A stretch of 64,000 nucleotides of DNA from contig PYIU01000001.1 of NCBI GenBank assembly GCA_003415625.1, forward strand, positions 682,001 to 746,000, in the 5' to 3' direction. The DNA is from Aquanectria penicillioides (taxonomy: Eukaryota > Ascomycota > Sordariomycetes > Hypocreales > Nectriaceae). This document shows positions 11,356-22,624 of this stretch, piece after piece (the stretch's first letter is position 1; every line of letters starts with the position of its first letter). The position numbers and the translations under genes were made by a program. Below the pieces are notes generated by a model, which ran no database searches, was not told the origin of the DNA, and worked only from the letters and a program-made list of their open reading frames with translations.

Positions 11356-12595
11356 GTTGAATTATGGAAATGAGTGAAATTTCAAAAACAATGTAATGAA
11401 TGACTGTCAAACGAGAGACTGTGGATACAATTAAAGAGTGTTAATGAGTGAGGTGAAGGCTCGTTGTTCTGGACTTGACTTGTTTGGAGCGGGGTGTTAT
11501 AAACTTTTATGGACTGCGATGCTTCGCCGACGGAAACTTTGACTCTCACCCTTTTCGCACGCATTGATCTCGTGTTCAACAATCAACTAGCACAGTTCGT
11601 ATTTTGTCAAGAAACTATATCAAAATCGGGGCTTGGTCCGCATAATTGGTGGATGAACTGTAACGTCTTGGCAAAAGGGCCCATCTCGGCGAGCCCGATT
11701 CAAGAGAGGGGGGGGATGTAGAAACCCTTCATACAAGGCGCATATACGCGGGTTTCCCATTAATCGCGGAACTCGTCTGCTTTGAGAAAAGGGCGCAACA
11801 AATCGAACCAACATAGTGTCCCATTTTGGGGCACGGAGTTTTGAATTGACCAACACTCCCGCTGACTCCGAGATTGCCCAGTCAAAGTAGGGATGTCTAT
11901 GCACATTTCTGACCTCATCATACCCACTTGCACACGAGGTTGAGGCTGTAGAGGCCTGAATCTCCGGCATCTGGGCATGCGCCTTAAAAGTCTAAATTCT
12001 GGGGTGATACGACGTGCGGACGACGCCAGTCTGTTAAGTGGCACCTATTTCTGGCTACAGATACCGAACGGGTCAAAAGGGTTGTCGTTCTTTCCATGTT
12101 CCGGTTTCATCTGATTATTCGAGTTACCTTTTGAAGCCGTTGCATTAACATGCAAGGGCTGGCGTGCGGGTTGTTATCCACATTGAGTGCGCAGGCAACG
12201 TAAAAGGGCCCTTGTGTTACAGGGATTATGACTTCTCAAGGCTATCAGAGGTCGATTGGTGTCTCAAGAAGCCCCACCGAGCCCACTTCCCCCAGCATTC
12301 TTCCTTGCAGGTGGCAAAAGTAGAGGTGGTCCAAGGGTCTGTTTCATCTTCATCGGAGCACTAAGTCATGCGACCCAAAGGGGATAGCGAAGTGCTTGCA
12401 GCAAACGCTTCGATCAGCAAAGGGCTTCTGGAAGCTATATAGTATCAATGATGGAAAGCTCGAGGGAGCAGTCTCCTCTCAGGTCCAGTCAAGATCGAAA
12501 CGTCATTCTTTAGCAACGTTCACTCTTTCATCTGATTTTTGCATTCGTCACTCATTCTTGTCGATCTTTTACTGCTTCATTCGTTATCCGATACA
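11356..12595. other. divergent promoter region between two secreted-protein genes
   Basis: The two flanking secreted-protein genes point away from each other, so both promoters lie here. No coding segment recognised. Confidence 0.35.
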
Positions 12596-13096
12596 ATGCA
12601 GTTCCCTATTCTCAAGGCGGTTTCTGCCTTTCTCTTTGTCACCCTTGTGTAAGTCTCCTTTTGTACTTGCCACTTGCATTTGTTCAACCAGCTAACACCC
12701 AAGTAGTGCAGGCGATCTTCATGACAGCTGCACTTGTCACAATGGTGATAGCTACAACTGGCGCATGACCACCAAGGCATGCACAGTATACAACGACGCT
12801 GGCTACGAGGTATTTGACGTGATTCTTGCCGTAAAGTGTAGCATGTCTAATTCAGTCCGCAGTGGGGTGGCACTACCTACGATTCTGCCTCTGGCAGAGT
12901 AAGTGATCATTACAACCAACTGATGAGAGATTGTTGTCTAACTCTGTCACAGTGCACCCAGAACTCCAGCGACGAGCACATCGCCGGTGATCAGTGGGAA
13001 GATGCCTGCAAGGAGATCGCGAAAACCGGATTCCAGTGCGCCGACGGCACTGGAACATGCTTTGCCAACCCAGATGATGTTAGCGGGTGGTGCTAA
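12596..13096 (+). CDS. small secreted cysteine-rich protein, 111 aa
   Basis: Four exons: 12596-12648, 12707-12809, 12863-12898 and 12953-13096. They splice to 112 codons including the stop, with consistent phases and GT/AG at every junction. An N-terminal signal peptide (MQFPILKAVSAFLFVTLVVAG) precedes an approximately 90-residue mature chain with eight cysteines at 26, 28, 43, 65, 83, 93, 100 and 111. The last cysteine is the C-terminal residue (VSGWC). Even cysteine number, small size and secretion fit a disulfide-stabilised apoplastic protein, i.e. a candidate effector or antimicrobial protein. The family is not recognised. The exon density (three introns in 500 bp, one exon of 36 bp) explains why a plain reading-frame search would miss it. 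Confidence 0.8.
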
Positions 13097-13493
13097 TCAT
13101 GATATGATCTGGCCGAATACAGACATTGATTATGTTGAGAAGAGATGGGTAAAACCGCAAATATCGCAATCAGACCACCATGAATTGTCCTATTGATTAG
13201 ATTTCTAATTTTCGTACATGTCAAAGCATATCTCACATGAATTCTTTTATAAATGACCTCTTCTTTGTGCATTTTGTCTCATTGTTATGTCATTCTCAAG
13301 TTCCCCGATTCACATGGCGTCCCACTATATTTTGCCCCATTGCCTCATGCATTATTCTTGAAACTATTCCGACTTAAAAAGATGAAGAAGGCCTTGACTT
13401 ATCTCATTCCGTTGTGAAGATATCGCTCCAACCCGGATCCAGCCATTCCCCTTACCGATAAGCTTATGTGCTGAATAGATTCACACACCTACC
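13097..13493. other. 3' flank, no gene seen
   Basis: A/T-rich downstream region of the secreted-protein gene and 5' flank of the first 5S rRNA gene. Nothing else recognised. Confidence 0.3.
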
Positions 13494-13612
13494 ACATACG
13501 ACCATACCTACCAGAGAATACGGGATCCCGTCCGCTCTCCCAGAGTCAAGCTGGTAAGGGGCGGATTAGTACTCGGGTCGGTGACGACCGGGGAATCCCC
13601 GCTGTTGTATGT
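13494..13612 (+). rRNA. 5S ribosomal RNA, variant isotype
   Basis: A 119-nt copy of the fungal 5S rRNA. The terminal helix forms between ACATACGAC and GTTGTATGT, the internal control region contains GGGATCCCGTCCGCTCTCCC, and the distal hairpin is GTCGGTGACGAC. A T-run directly follows, as expected for RNA polymerase III termination. Compared with the canonical-looking copy at 13961, the distal helix flank reads CTCGG/CCGGG instead of GTTGG/CCAGC. Helix II is CTACCAG/CTGGT, self-consistent but different from the other copies. Base-pair-preserving changes argue for a functional isotype rather than a pseudogene. Confidence 0.93.
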
Positions 13613-13960
13613 TTTTTGTTGTTGCTCTTTAACAATCCTTCTCCTTTTGAACTTCAATATTGTGTACATTTTTGCCGACGGCCTGCTTACAGGTAATTTT
13701 GGAGATTGGTGCTGTGGCTTGTTGGATGAAAGTGTGGCCTACGGTGCGCCAGGCGCCGTCTTGGGATTCCACACTGTACACAACTCAACGGAGAGTACAT
13801 CTATACACTTGATGCACACTCACCTTTTTACAGAGCGTCATCGTGCCCGTCAGATCACAAGGAGATTTTAGGACCAAGATATAAATACATGTGATAGTTC
13901 AGATCGAATACTCGCTCCCCAGACTTTCCACTATAAGTCCATCTCGCTCCCAGGACTGCC
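13613..13960. other. spacer between two 5S genes
   Basis: No gene seen. The two 5S genes are unrelated outside the transcribed 119 nt, so this is not an rDNA repeat unit. Confidence 0.3.
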
Positions 13961-14079
13961 ACATACGACCACAGCCTTCAGACAGCTCGGGATCCCGTCC
14001 GCTCTCCCATAGATAAGCTGAAGAGCGCTTGAGTAGTAGTTGGGTCGGTGACGACCAGCGAATTCCGAGTGTTGTATGT
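13961..14079 (+). rRNA. 5S ribosomal RNA, canonical isotype
   Basis: A 119-nt 5S gene with terminal helix ACATACGAC/GTTGTATGT, internal promoter core GGGATCCCGTCCGCTCTCCC and the distal hairpin GTTGG-GTCG-GTGA-CGAC-CAGC that I recall from Neurospora-type 5S. Helix II is CTTCAG/CTGAAG. Termination signals (TTTTCC then TTTTT) follow closely. Same strand as the copy at 13494, 467 bp apart start to start. Confidence 0.94.
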
Positions 14080-14307
14080 TTTCCTTTTTGATTTGCAAGT
14101 CCTTTTTTTTTATCTGTGTTCTCCACCGATCAAATATTGTACGTTGAGGAATTATACACAGCCGCCGCGCTAGTGCGTAGATTTTAGCGCCGATGGTGGT
14201 GCACGGATGTTTTAGCGCATTACAAATCCACTGTCCCTCCCAAAATAACCGTGAGCTCTGTGCAAGGGAATCGGCGAGTAAAAAGGGCCATTATTTGATT
14301 CACAGCA

Positions 14308-15477
14308 TCACAGATATCCTCCTTGGCGTGCAATTTCGTCCAGAAGCCGGTGTGTCTTCAAAGACTGCTCAAGAGCCGCATATTGACCAACTGCGCCTGT
14401 GGCAAATCTCTCGTAGATTCCGGTAGTGTTCGCTCCAGGGTAGCCTACCCTCGCAAGGTGCGCCGCGTCTCCCTCTTCCTCTCCAAACTCAAAGGTCTCG
14501 GCCTCGCTGCCGTCAGTTCTCCTGAGAGAAACCTTTCGTCCAGCCTTGCCGAACCAGAGAAATGACTCTAGTCTTGTGACCTCAAGTTCTCCCTCTGTTC
14601 TGGTAATCGACCAGCGAAGACCTAACTAATCCACGGGTGTTGGTGTCTCTCGCTGGACTATGCTAACGCCACCACCATTCTGTAAAATTCCTTGTATGAA
14701 TATGTGATCGGGAGCGGTTCGGGGGTGCTTGGGCTTGTGTCTAGTGTCTTCACGTAGGGAGCGGAGGTTTCAAAGTTGACTGGACACTTTCCAAATCGCC
14801 GAGAACATGTGTGAAAGCGTCTAAAACTAGCCCTAAGTCAGCCGTTTATTTGGTACATAAGTAGAGTTCCAACTCACTGTGCCCAAAGAAGATATAAAAT
14901 TCATTGCCACCACTCTTCATATCGAGCAAATACTCCACTTCTAGGGTACCCAAGGTTGCAGGAACGATACTCGAGCAAAGCCAAGCCACTGAACTTGCAA
15001 TAGTGCCAACAGATGTGGCTGCAAGCTTAGCCGTCTTGGAGATCAGCGGGTCAGCCCTAAGTTGGAGCCCAACCACTGTCTTGATCCCTGCCTCCTCCCC
15101 CCATTTGGCAAGTTGCTGGGCTTCTTCTAGGGATGCCCAGAGCGGCCACTCGACAAAGAAATTCCTCTTCATCTATATTGCGGGCTTGGTGAGTTAGAAA
15201 TGCTTTCCCACATTGACTGATCCCGAAAGCATGTCACCGTTTGGATCCTTGGCTAGGTCCTCGGGACTGCCGTATGCCTTGGCATGTGAAGGCAGCTTGT
15301 GAAAGTTGATAGCCTTCTGTGCCGACTCCGCTGACGAGTTGCACACGGCAACAAGCTCATAGTTTGGCGAGGCTAACAGGGGTCTCAAATGGGAAACAAT
15401 TCCCCACTGACCAAGCTTCCCGTATGGCTCGTTAATAGGTGCAAGGCCAATTAAGCCCACTCTAATGGCAGCTATAA
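14308..15477 (-). pseudogene. Gal80-like Gfo/Idh/MocA oxidoreductase pseudogene
   Basis: Co-linear pieces of a fungal Gal80-like, Rossmann-fold Gfo/Idh/MocA protein run across the interval on the minus strand. In order: IRVGLIGL, ELVAVCNSSAESAQKAINFHKLP with AYGSPEDLAKDP, FFVEWPLWASLEEAQQLA, GIKTVVGLQLRADPLI, LLDMKSGGNEFYIFFGH, then after a visible GTGAGT intron LDAFTHVLGDLESVQSTLK, then APDHIFIQGILQNGG, LRWSITRTEGELEV and finally GIYERFATG...ALEQSLKTHRLLDEIA. In-frame stops sit at 15196-15194, 15175-15173 and 14628-14626, and the frame changes once near 14770. The first two stops replace residues that are Glu in relatives (GAA/GAG to TAA/TAG). An upstream first exon with an ATG was not found. 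Intron ends are still intact, so decay is probably recent. Confidence 0.85.
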
Positions 15478-16319
15478 GGAAGAGTACGGGATGGAAAGTG
15501 AAGTGAAGCTGTCTTTTTTGATGCTGGAATTAACTCAAGTAGAAGGGGAAAGGGGCTCGGACTTAAAGCGCATCATCTTTTGAGCACCGTTAAACAGGAG
15601 TCACTCTTGACGCTTAGATCTATCATCCTAGAGCACATGATTTTTGACAGCAAAGCGACCCACCGTGATCTTTTTGACGGCAATGACGCATTCCAGGGCG
15701 AAGAAAGCATGATTATAAAGCTTCACAGCCTCTCGATACATCGTTTGCCTGCAGGCATCGGCGGTTAGCGTCGAGACAACGCGAATCAGGAGATCTGCAG
15801 TGCCCAATCTGCTGATTAATGCACAAGATGATACGCTTTGAACCTCAAATTACTAGGTGGACTGCTCCTTGATTTTAAATCCAGTACCTGAAGTCTCTCC
15901 GAACAGCGCGCGGGTATTTGCTAAGCTAGCCGGTTGCGATTTAACTTTCCCCATGGCAGGGAATGCGTGGTTGGACTAACTCGCAAAATAACCGCGCGGG
16001 AATCCCCACCAGCTCAGACATCCATCATCATCGCGAGCTAGCCTGTAGCGAGCCAACCACTTGGCAGTGTTCAAGCGAGAGCTGATACACCAAGGTCCCT
16101 TGAGATTCGGCACAAGTGCGCGCGCGTCTATTCCTTTGTAGAATGCTATAAACAATCAGCCACGTTTTGCTTGGATAATCAACAAAGGAAAGGGGTAAAT
16201 CGTTGAGCATAAATAAAGCATTGCGTTCAGTCTCGAATCTGATTCAATAGAGCACACTTCATTAGTTGAACATTCTACCATCTTCATCTGTTCATCAAAT
16301 CAACCTTACACGTATCAAA
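15478..16319. other. intergenic, promoter of FMN reductase
   Basis: No coding segment recognised. Presumably includes the promoter and 5' UTR of the gene that starts at 16320. Confidence 0.3.
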
Positions 16320-16946
16320 ATGGCATCCAGCAGCAAACCCTTCAAGATCGGCGTCGTTGTCGGCAGCGTACGAGCCAAGCGCGCTGGTCCCCAGATCGCC
16401 AAGTTTATTGCTGAGACAATCAAGCAATACACCAACGATTCGACTCAGTTCAGCTTTGAGCTTCTCGAAGTTGCCAAGCTCGGATTGGGTCTCTATGACG
16501 AATCTGGCATCCCCATGATGATTGCCGACGCCTCCGGTTACGACCAAGAGCACACCCGAGAGTGGTCCCGCAAAGTCTCGAGCATTGACGCCTTTGTCTT
16601 CGTGACCCCTGAATACAACGCTAGCGTCCCCGCTGGATTGAAAAATGCCATCGACCGGTTGTGCAACGAATGGAAGGAGAAGCCCGCCATGGTCGTCAGT
16701 TACGGCGGCGGCGGCGGCACCAAGGCATATGACTTGTTGGCAAAGACCATCCTCGCCGCTTTCAGCATGAGCGTTTCTTCGACCGCCGTGAACCTGACAT
16801 TCCCCAACGAGGGCGATTTCTTCGTCCGCGCTGCCGGCGGGCAGGACTTGGGTCTGCTGACTGGTGACAACACCAAGGTCTGGGACGAGCAGAAGCCGGC
16901 TATCGAGGCTGCTTGGAAGGAACTGACCATCGCCCTAAAGGTTTAG
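16320..16946 (+). CDS. NADPH-dependent FMN reductase, flavodoxin fold
   Basis: Single-exon, 208-aa soluble flavoprotein of the NADPH:FMN/quinone reductase (PF03358-type) family. The phosphate-binding loop is GSVRAKRAGPQIAKFI near residues 14-30. The flavin-stacking loop is VTPEYNASVPAGLKNAIDRL near residues 94-113. A Gly-rich YGGGGGTKAYDLL segment closes the FMN site. Such enzymes reduce FMN, quinones or azo compounds with NADPH and act in redox protection. The ATG at 16320 is the first in-frame one and directly precedes the first strand (FKIGVVVGS). Length and motifs are complete. Confidence 0.92.
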   Translation: MASSSKPFKIGVVVGSVRAKRAGPQIAKFIAETIKQYTNDSTQFSFELLEVAKLGLGLYDESGIPMMIADASGYDQEHTREWSRKVSSIDAFVFVTPEYNASVPAGLKNAIDRLCNEWKEKPAMVVSYGGGGGTKAYDLLAKTILAAFSMSVSSTAVNLTFPNEGDFFVRAAGGQDLGLLTGDNTKVWDEQKPAIEAAWKELTIALKV

Positions 16947-17053
16947 GAATGTGAGCATTTTAGACTATGAGTCAATTTGACGACACTGAGTGAAACTGAG
17001 CCATATAATTCAACCATACTATTAAACTCTGCTAGCCGTATTGTGACATAATT

Positions 17054-18130
17054 ATCCCTTCATCATCATGATCCTTAAATCCATTATTTGGCAACGAGCT
17101 TCCTTGTAGCTCATGATGAGGAGGAGGTACAGTGGTTGGCATTTACTGTGCCTGAACTCGTACGGGGACTCCCTGTATGGTTGTGTTTGTGGATACATCT
17201 GCTGGGGCGGGCTCGAGGAGACCCAACTGACCTGCGATTGATGCTGATTTAGTGGGTAGAACGCAGGAGGAGGCTGTTGAATCGCCTGAGTGGAGACTGG
17301 GGGCGCTTTTTTCCTCCTCTGACGTAGGAGACTGACTATTCAAACCCAAAGACCAATGATTGCGATGCCAGCGACTCCGCCAACGACAGGTCCGGCTATC
17401 CAGGCCCAGCTGCCGCTAGACCTAGATCTAGAGCTGGATGATCCATTGGAAGCTAATGTTTCGGTTGCCGATGTCGTCGAGGTAGTGGTTTGTTCATTTG
17501 TTGTTGATGTTGTTGTTGTTGTTGTTACTTCCGTGTTGTGAGTGGTAGCGGCATAAATGGTCTCGGCGTGGACAAAGGAGTCGCATGCGTAGCAGTTTGT
17601 GGGTTTGCTATCGTCCAAGTTATCGTAAATGAAGAGACTGCAACAGCATCTTGTCTCGCTACCATTTATCAGCCTAGTATGACGTGTATTTTGGGAAATA
17701 TATATACCATGTCCATTGGGTACACTGGGCGTACCCACGCCAAGCATAATTGACCTGTTCTTACACCCAGTGGCGGCAGAATATTTCCGCGCTGTTGTGG
17801 GCTTGCAAGCCCAATATGACCCTGATACGATCATAGTTGAATCTGTCCAACATGATGGACGAGAAACTGTAAAGTACACATGTGTAAGCCACTGTCAGAT
17901 AGTTGGTGAAATAGCTTACAGCCTCCGTCGACGGATGTATATCCCAGAAAGTCATCACCCTCGGCCCGTTCTTGAAGAGACCCTTTTTCTAGAGTTCATC
18001 ACCGACGTTCAGTGTCACGTAAACCGCCTGGTCCAATGCGCCGCTCAAAACAGCGTTGTTAGTCTGACACTGAACATGGCCATCGGATCCACAACAAATA
18101 TGACTACAGTGATGGACCCTTTAACCGCAT
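17054..18130 (-). pseudogene. broken gene for Cys-rich, Thr-stalk single-pass membrane protein
   Basis: On the minus strand a consistent layout appears: a Cys-rich ectodomain (HICCGSDGHVQCQTNN; CCCSLFIYDNLDDSKPTNCYACDSF), a Thr/Ser stalk (TEVTTTTTTSTTNEQTTTST), a transmembrane helix WAWIAGPVVGGVAGIAIIGL and a basic, Pro/Gln-rich tail (LLRQRRKKAPP, QQMYPQTQPY). This is the shape of common fungal surface or sensor proteins. In-frame stops occur at 18123-18121, 17991-17989 and 17342-17340 (immediately after the helix). The exons either side of a likely intron at about 17932-17884 are out of phase. No start codon with signal peptide was located. An open frame on the plus strand (to 18210) overlaps the upstream part, and I judged it a shadow. 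Confidence 0.45.
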
Positions 18131-19945
18131 CCGGGGCGCAGAACTGCCAATTCTACTGGGATATCGCCAAGCAAGTCCATTCAAAGGCCAATGTCCTCTC
18201 AGAAGCGTGACAACGCGTGTGGTTGGTCAAGCCCACGCCGATTAGACAAGGTTGCATACGTCATGCTCCATTGAGACTACCACTCTCACAGTCCCAATGA
18301 TTCCGTCTCAAGCCACCTAAGCACCTCCATGGCTTGCACAATTAGTATTTTCAGCTCATGTCACTTTACTAGTAACTCGTGCTTGCCATCGAAAAACAAA
18401 TATTCAAGTCGTAGCGCGCAATATCTTGAACAAGGACCCCGGCAGCGCAAAACCAATAAGTACAAGGCCAAGGGAACGAAGAGACACGACAGCTGCGTTG
18501 GACAAGCAGAGATGCCAGCAAGCCCAAAACAAAGAAGAACTCGTTGCATAAACCCCAGGACCGCATATGACAAAAGTCCTCTCTCCCTCTCCCACGCCCC
18601 AGGTACCGGTACCAATGCAACCATTCGGACCATTGAGCACGTGCTGCTGCATCTCCCAGGCCCCCCCCCCAAAACCACAAGAGACATTATCCAACACAGC
18701 ATTCCATTTCCCAACAGGCCCTCCTCCTCCCTCTCCACTCCCCCCCTCCCCTTTCCAAAGATCAGGACTCTCATAGGTCTTCTTCAATTTCCACCAATAT
18801 CTCACCCGCGCATCTATCAATAAGGGCCCCCCCCCTTGCCACTATCCTGCGGGGACGCCGTGACGTTTTCTGCAAAGCGCAAGGTGCAAGCACGCACCTA
18901 TGTACAGGCCAGGGCCAGGATCCGGTATGGGTCGTTTCGTCTCGCGGACGGCCGAGACCACTTCGGCGCCGAAATTGGCTAGGAAGGGCTGTGACTGGAC
19001 GGACGATAGATGGTGGGCACATCGCCATCTGGCGAGATATTGACGACACAAAAACAAAGAGAAAAGCAGACGCACACCAACAGCAGCAGCAGCAAATGCA
19101 GATGCAGATGCGGGGCCGGCGAAAAGAGAAACGCTCGCCAGTTTTCGATCATCCGAGATGAGAGAGAGCCGGCGCACGTCCAGATCGAGAAGATTACGAG
19201 TGCCTCGGAGACGCCTAAAACAGGCAATCGTTTGGTTGTGCTCATCCGCAGGGATGCTTGCATCACCGCGAGAACATGTCGCTGCGGCCGCCCTGCAGCC
19301 AATATGCCTGTCTGTGTGACCGACCAGAGCCTTAGTGGACCATCACGAGGGACCAGGTTAAGTACACTGCTCTAATGATCACCACAAGCTGGATAAGCTA
19401 GAGATTTGAGTCTTGATCAAGATAGTCGTTACCACCGCCTAGATTGTTACTAGCCTAGAATTGTGTCAGTCGAGGCTCAATGGCCCACCAGAGTTGCAGA
19501 CCATAGCAATACCGCCAGGCAAGATTATAGTACGACTAGTCTCTCTCAGAACCCACTTCAACTACCACGTTGTCAAGATCGATCTTCATCATAGACTTCA
19601 AATATCATTCAAGGGATACGCGACGAAACACAGATAGGCTTGAATTCCAATAGAATGGTATTATGAAAAATGGCAATCTATGTCATGATTCACTATGCTC
19701 CAATTAAATGGTCTCTAACTATGGCAAGAACATTATTGGTATCGGATGACGAAAAGTCCAAAAACAGGCGCTCTTCAAGGAGTCATCAATTAGACAAAAA
19801 TATGGGTTCAGGGTATCGACGTCATATCGCCTATAAGCAACAACCGGCGATGATCAACATAACTCGCCATCCAGACAAAACTATCAAAGCAGTCCCATGA
19901 TGCCCAAAACACCACTGGCGCGACAAACTCAAAAATTCCAAATTA
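18131..19945. other. 1.8 kb without a convincing gene
   Basis: Contains C-rich and CT-rich low-complexity sequence (C-run at about 18661-18670, Pro-coding stretches) with overlapping frames on both strands but no family resemblance. The proximal end is the 3' flank of the sulfate permease. Confidence 0.3.
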
Positions 19946-22624
19946 TTAATGCTGCTTGGTCTCTGCGTTGGAGATGGCGGCGTCCAAAGCCTCCTGCAAA
20001 TCCAGGTGGAAGTAAGGGCGGTTAAGACCCTGGACGGCGATGAGGCGAGAGTTGGACACCTTGTCGAGACCCTTCTCAGAAGACTGGCTGTTGGTGTCGA
20101 CGGCCTCAATGTCGTCCTGCTTAATAGAGACGCGGGTGCCCTTCTCTCCTAGAGCAGCAGCATTGGAAACACTATCGTCGCCGCCGAGATCGACGATGCT
20201 AAAGATGGACTTCCAGGGGCGGTTCTCGGACTCTCGGGGGGTGCGGAAGCCGAAGCCAGCAGCTGCCAGGGCCTTCTTGGTCCAGCGGTTCTCGACGTGG
20301 GCAAAGTGCCAGTCAACGACCTCGGGAGCGGCAAACTTGTCGAGCTGGTTGCGGACGTCGATCAGAGCCTGGACGGAAGTGACATCCACAAAGTTGACGG
20401 TGGAGAAGTCGAGGATGACGGCCTTCAGGATGGGTCGCTCGTCGTTGTCAATCTGCTTGATGTGGCGAGGCTCACCATCGTTCCAAGGTCGGTCCTGTTT
20501 TGCATTGTTAGCACATTGATCATTCCTTTACATGCTTTGCTATCACTTACGCCAAGCTTGCCGAGCAGAGACGGGTTGGTTCGTCTGCACTCCTTGAAGA
20601 TGGTCTCGGTAAGGTGGTTGAGGTATCGGGTGGCGTTGGGGTAGTTGAAGCCCTCGGCGAAGCGGTAGATGAAGACACCGGGGTAGGGGCTGCCGACAAT
20701 AACCTTGGGGTTGGAGCCATCGCTGTGGTCGATGGGCAGGAAGCCGGCTCGCAGGGAGCTCTCGCTCTCCTCTCCGGAACCCTCTTTGGCGATGGAGCCG
20801 GCAGGGCTTACGGTGCCGTCACTGATGTTGGCCTTGACGGTGCGGATGCGAACGACACCAAGGAAGCGGCCCTGGGTTTGGAACAGGCGGAAGATGACAA
20901 CGGCGAAGGAGATGCAGATGGTGGTGTAGATACCGTTCTCGATGGTAGTGAAGATGGTGACGAAGACACCGGCAAAGAAGATGATGGTGTCAAGGGGGGC
21001 CACGCGCCAGAACTGGTAGATGACCTTGGGAGGGGTAACGACATCACCGACGGCGTGGATAATGACAGCGGAAAGAGCAGAGTTGGGAATGTAGAAGAAG
21101 ACGGCAGTTAGGGCGTAGAGGGCGAGGAGGACGACAACGGCAGTGATAACACCAGCAATGGGGGTGCGGACACCAGCCTTGGCCTTGATGGCAGTGCGGG
21201 AGAAGGAACCAGTAGCGGGATAAGCGCCCAGGAAGGGACCGAGCAGGTTGGTGACACCAATGGCAACAAGCTCCTGCGAGGGGTCGATGATGTAGTTGTT
21301 GACACGGCCGAAAGACTTGGAGATGGAGATGTGCTCAATGAGGACAACAATGACGGCAGCGGGGAGCTCGCTGATGAACGACTTGATGATGCGGGTGTTC
21401 ACCTCAGGAGCAGCAGCGTGAGTGAAACCTGAGACATTGGTTAGAAACCGGGGAAAATTCACCACACGTTTGCTAGTTGCAAAAGACTTACCACTGGGGA
21501 CATCCTTGATGATGCTGACGACAGGCTTCTTCCTGTTGTGGATGTTCATGCCGGCGCTAATGCCAGTGTAAAGCAGGATGACGAAGGCGGTTCGCAGGGT
21601 CGAAATGAAGAAGTACATCTTGGAGCGGTGGGGCTGGCGCTTGGCCATGGTTGAGCAGAAGATACGGATCATGTAAAGCATGACCAAGGCGGTCAGGCCG
21701 AGGGCTGCATCCAGCTTGGTAGTGCCAAGGTTCTTGAGAACATCAATAATGACCTCGTAGGTGGCAGCACGTGTGTTGACGCCCGAGATGCCCATGAGCT
21801 TCGGAACCTGACCGGCAATGATGTTGATACCGGAACCGGTCATGAAGGCGCAAATGGCGGGAAGAGGGATAAACTCGACAATCCAGCCCACTCGGGCGAG
21901 ACCGAGGAACGTGACGATGCAACCGATAATGATGGAAAGGCAGGAGGCGACGGTGTGACCAGGGACATCAGGGATCGTCTCGGCGGCGGCCAACACAATG
22001 TTGCCCGTGACTTGGGACATGACAGCGACAGGCTGTGAGACAATGGTCAGCTGGGCTGCGCGGGGAAAAGACGGGGGGAGGTGTAAGGGTGTAGGAACTG
22101 CAGGTTAGGGGTGAGACGTACGCCAATTGTGATATCCTTGGAGGTGGCGAAGAACCAATAGATGAGAACGCCCATGAAGGACGTGTACAAGCCATATTCG
22201 ACGGGGAGTTGAGCGAGCTGGGCATAGGCCATGGATTGGGGCACGACGACGGCGCCGACGGTGATACCTATGGGGCGGGGAGTTAGCAAAATTCCTTGGC
22301 TTTTTTTTTTTTTTTTTTACGTTTATCCAGACCCAGCTAAAGGACCCAGAATCGCAAACAGAACTTACCAGCAACGAGATCACCAATAAACCAGATCAAA
22401 TTGTACTTGCCAATCCACGAAAGGAAGGGCAGAAGGCTGTAAAGATATTCGCCAATGTCCTGAACGCTGGGAGCAAGGTCCTCGAGGAACTCGCGGACAG
22501 TCGGCTCCTGCTCGATGAAGGGGTCGGCGTTGGTGATGGAGGGAGGGCGCTCATCAGGCTCGACATGGTCGGCGCGAACAATCTTCTCCAGGAGAGTCCT
22601 GGGCTTGGTGGGATTGGCAGCCAT
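19946..22624 (-). CDS. cys-14: sulfate permease (SulP/SLC26 family)
   Basis: High-affinity sulfate:proton symporter of the plasma membrane, 789 aa, homologous to Neurospora CYS-14 and yeast Sul1/Sul2. Five exons: 22624-22369, 22267-22122, 22032-21492, 21428-20551 and 20494-19946, all GT/AG, giving 790 codons in frame. An N-terminal cytosolic region is followed by the SulP signature GAVVVPQSMAYAQLAQLPVEYGLYTS in exon 2, then about a dozen hydrophobic segments. The C-terminal STAS domain is seen in PGVFIYRFAEGFNYPNA and AVILDFSTVNFVDVTSVQAL. Intron 1 holds an 18-T run (about 22301-22318). A close paralogue cannot be excluded, so the symbol denotes the family member rather than proven orthology. 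In fungi such genes are induced by sulfur starvation through bZIP CYS3/MetR; I did not find a clear CYS3 palindrome upstream. Confidence 0.94.

Noticed and set aside
17716..18210. Plus-strand 164-codon open frame
   Set aside because: It begins at a non-ATG codon and overlaps, antisense, a minus-strand reading with better-supported domain order (Cys-rich region, Thr stalk, membrane helix).
18361..19302. Several long open frames on both strands
   Set aside because: They arise from C-rich, low-complexity sequence and have no start context, splice pattern or family likeness.
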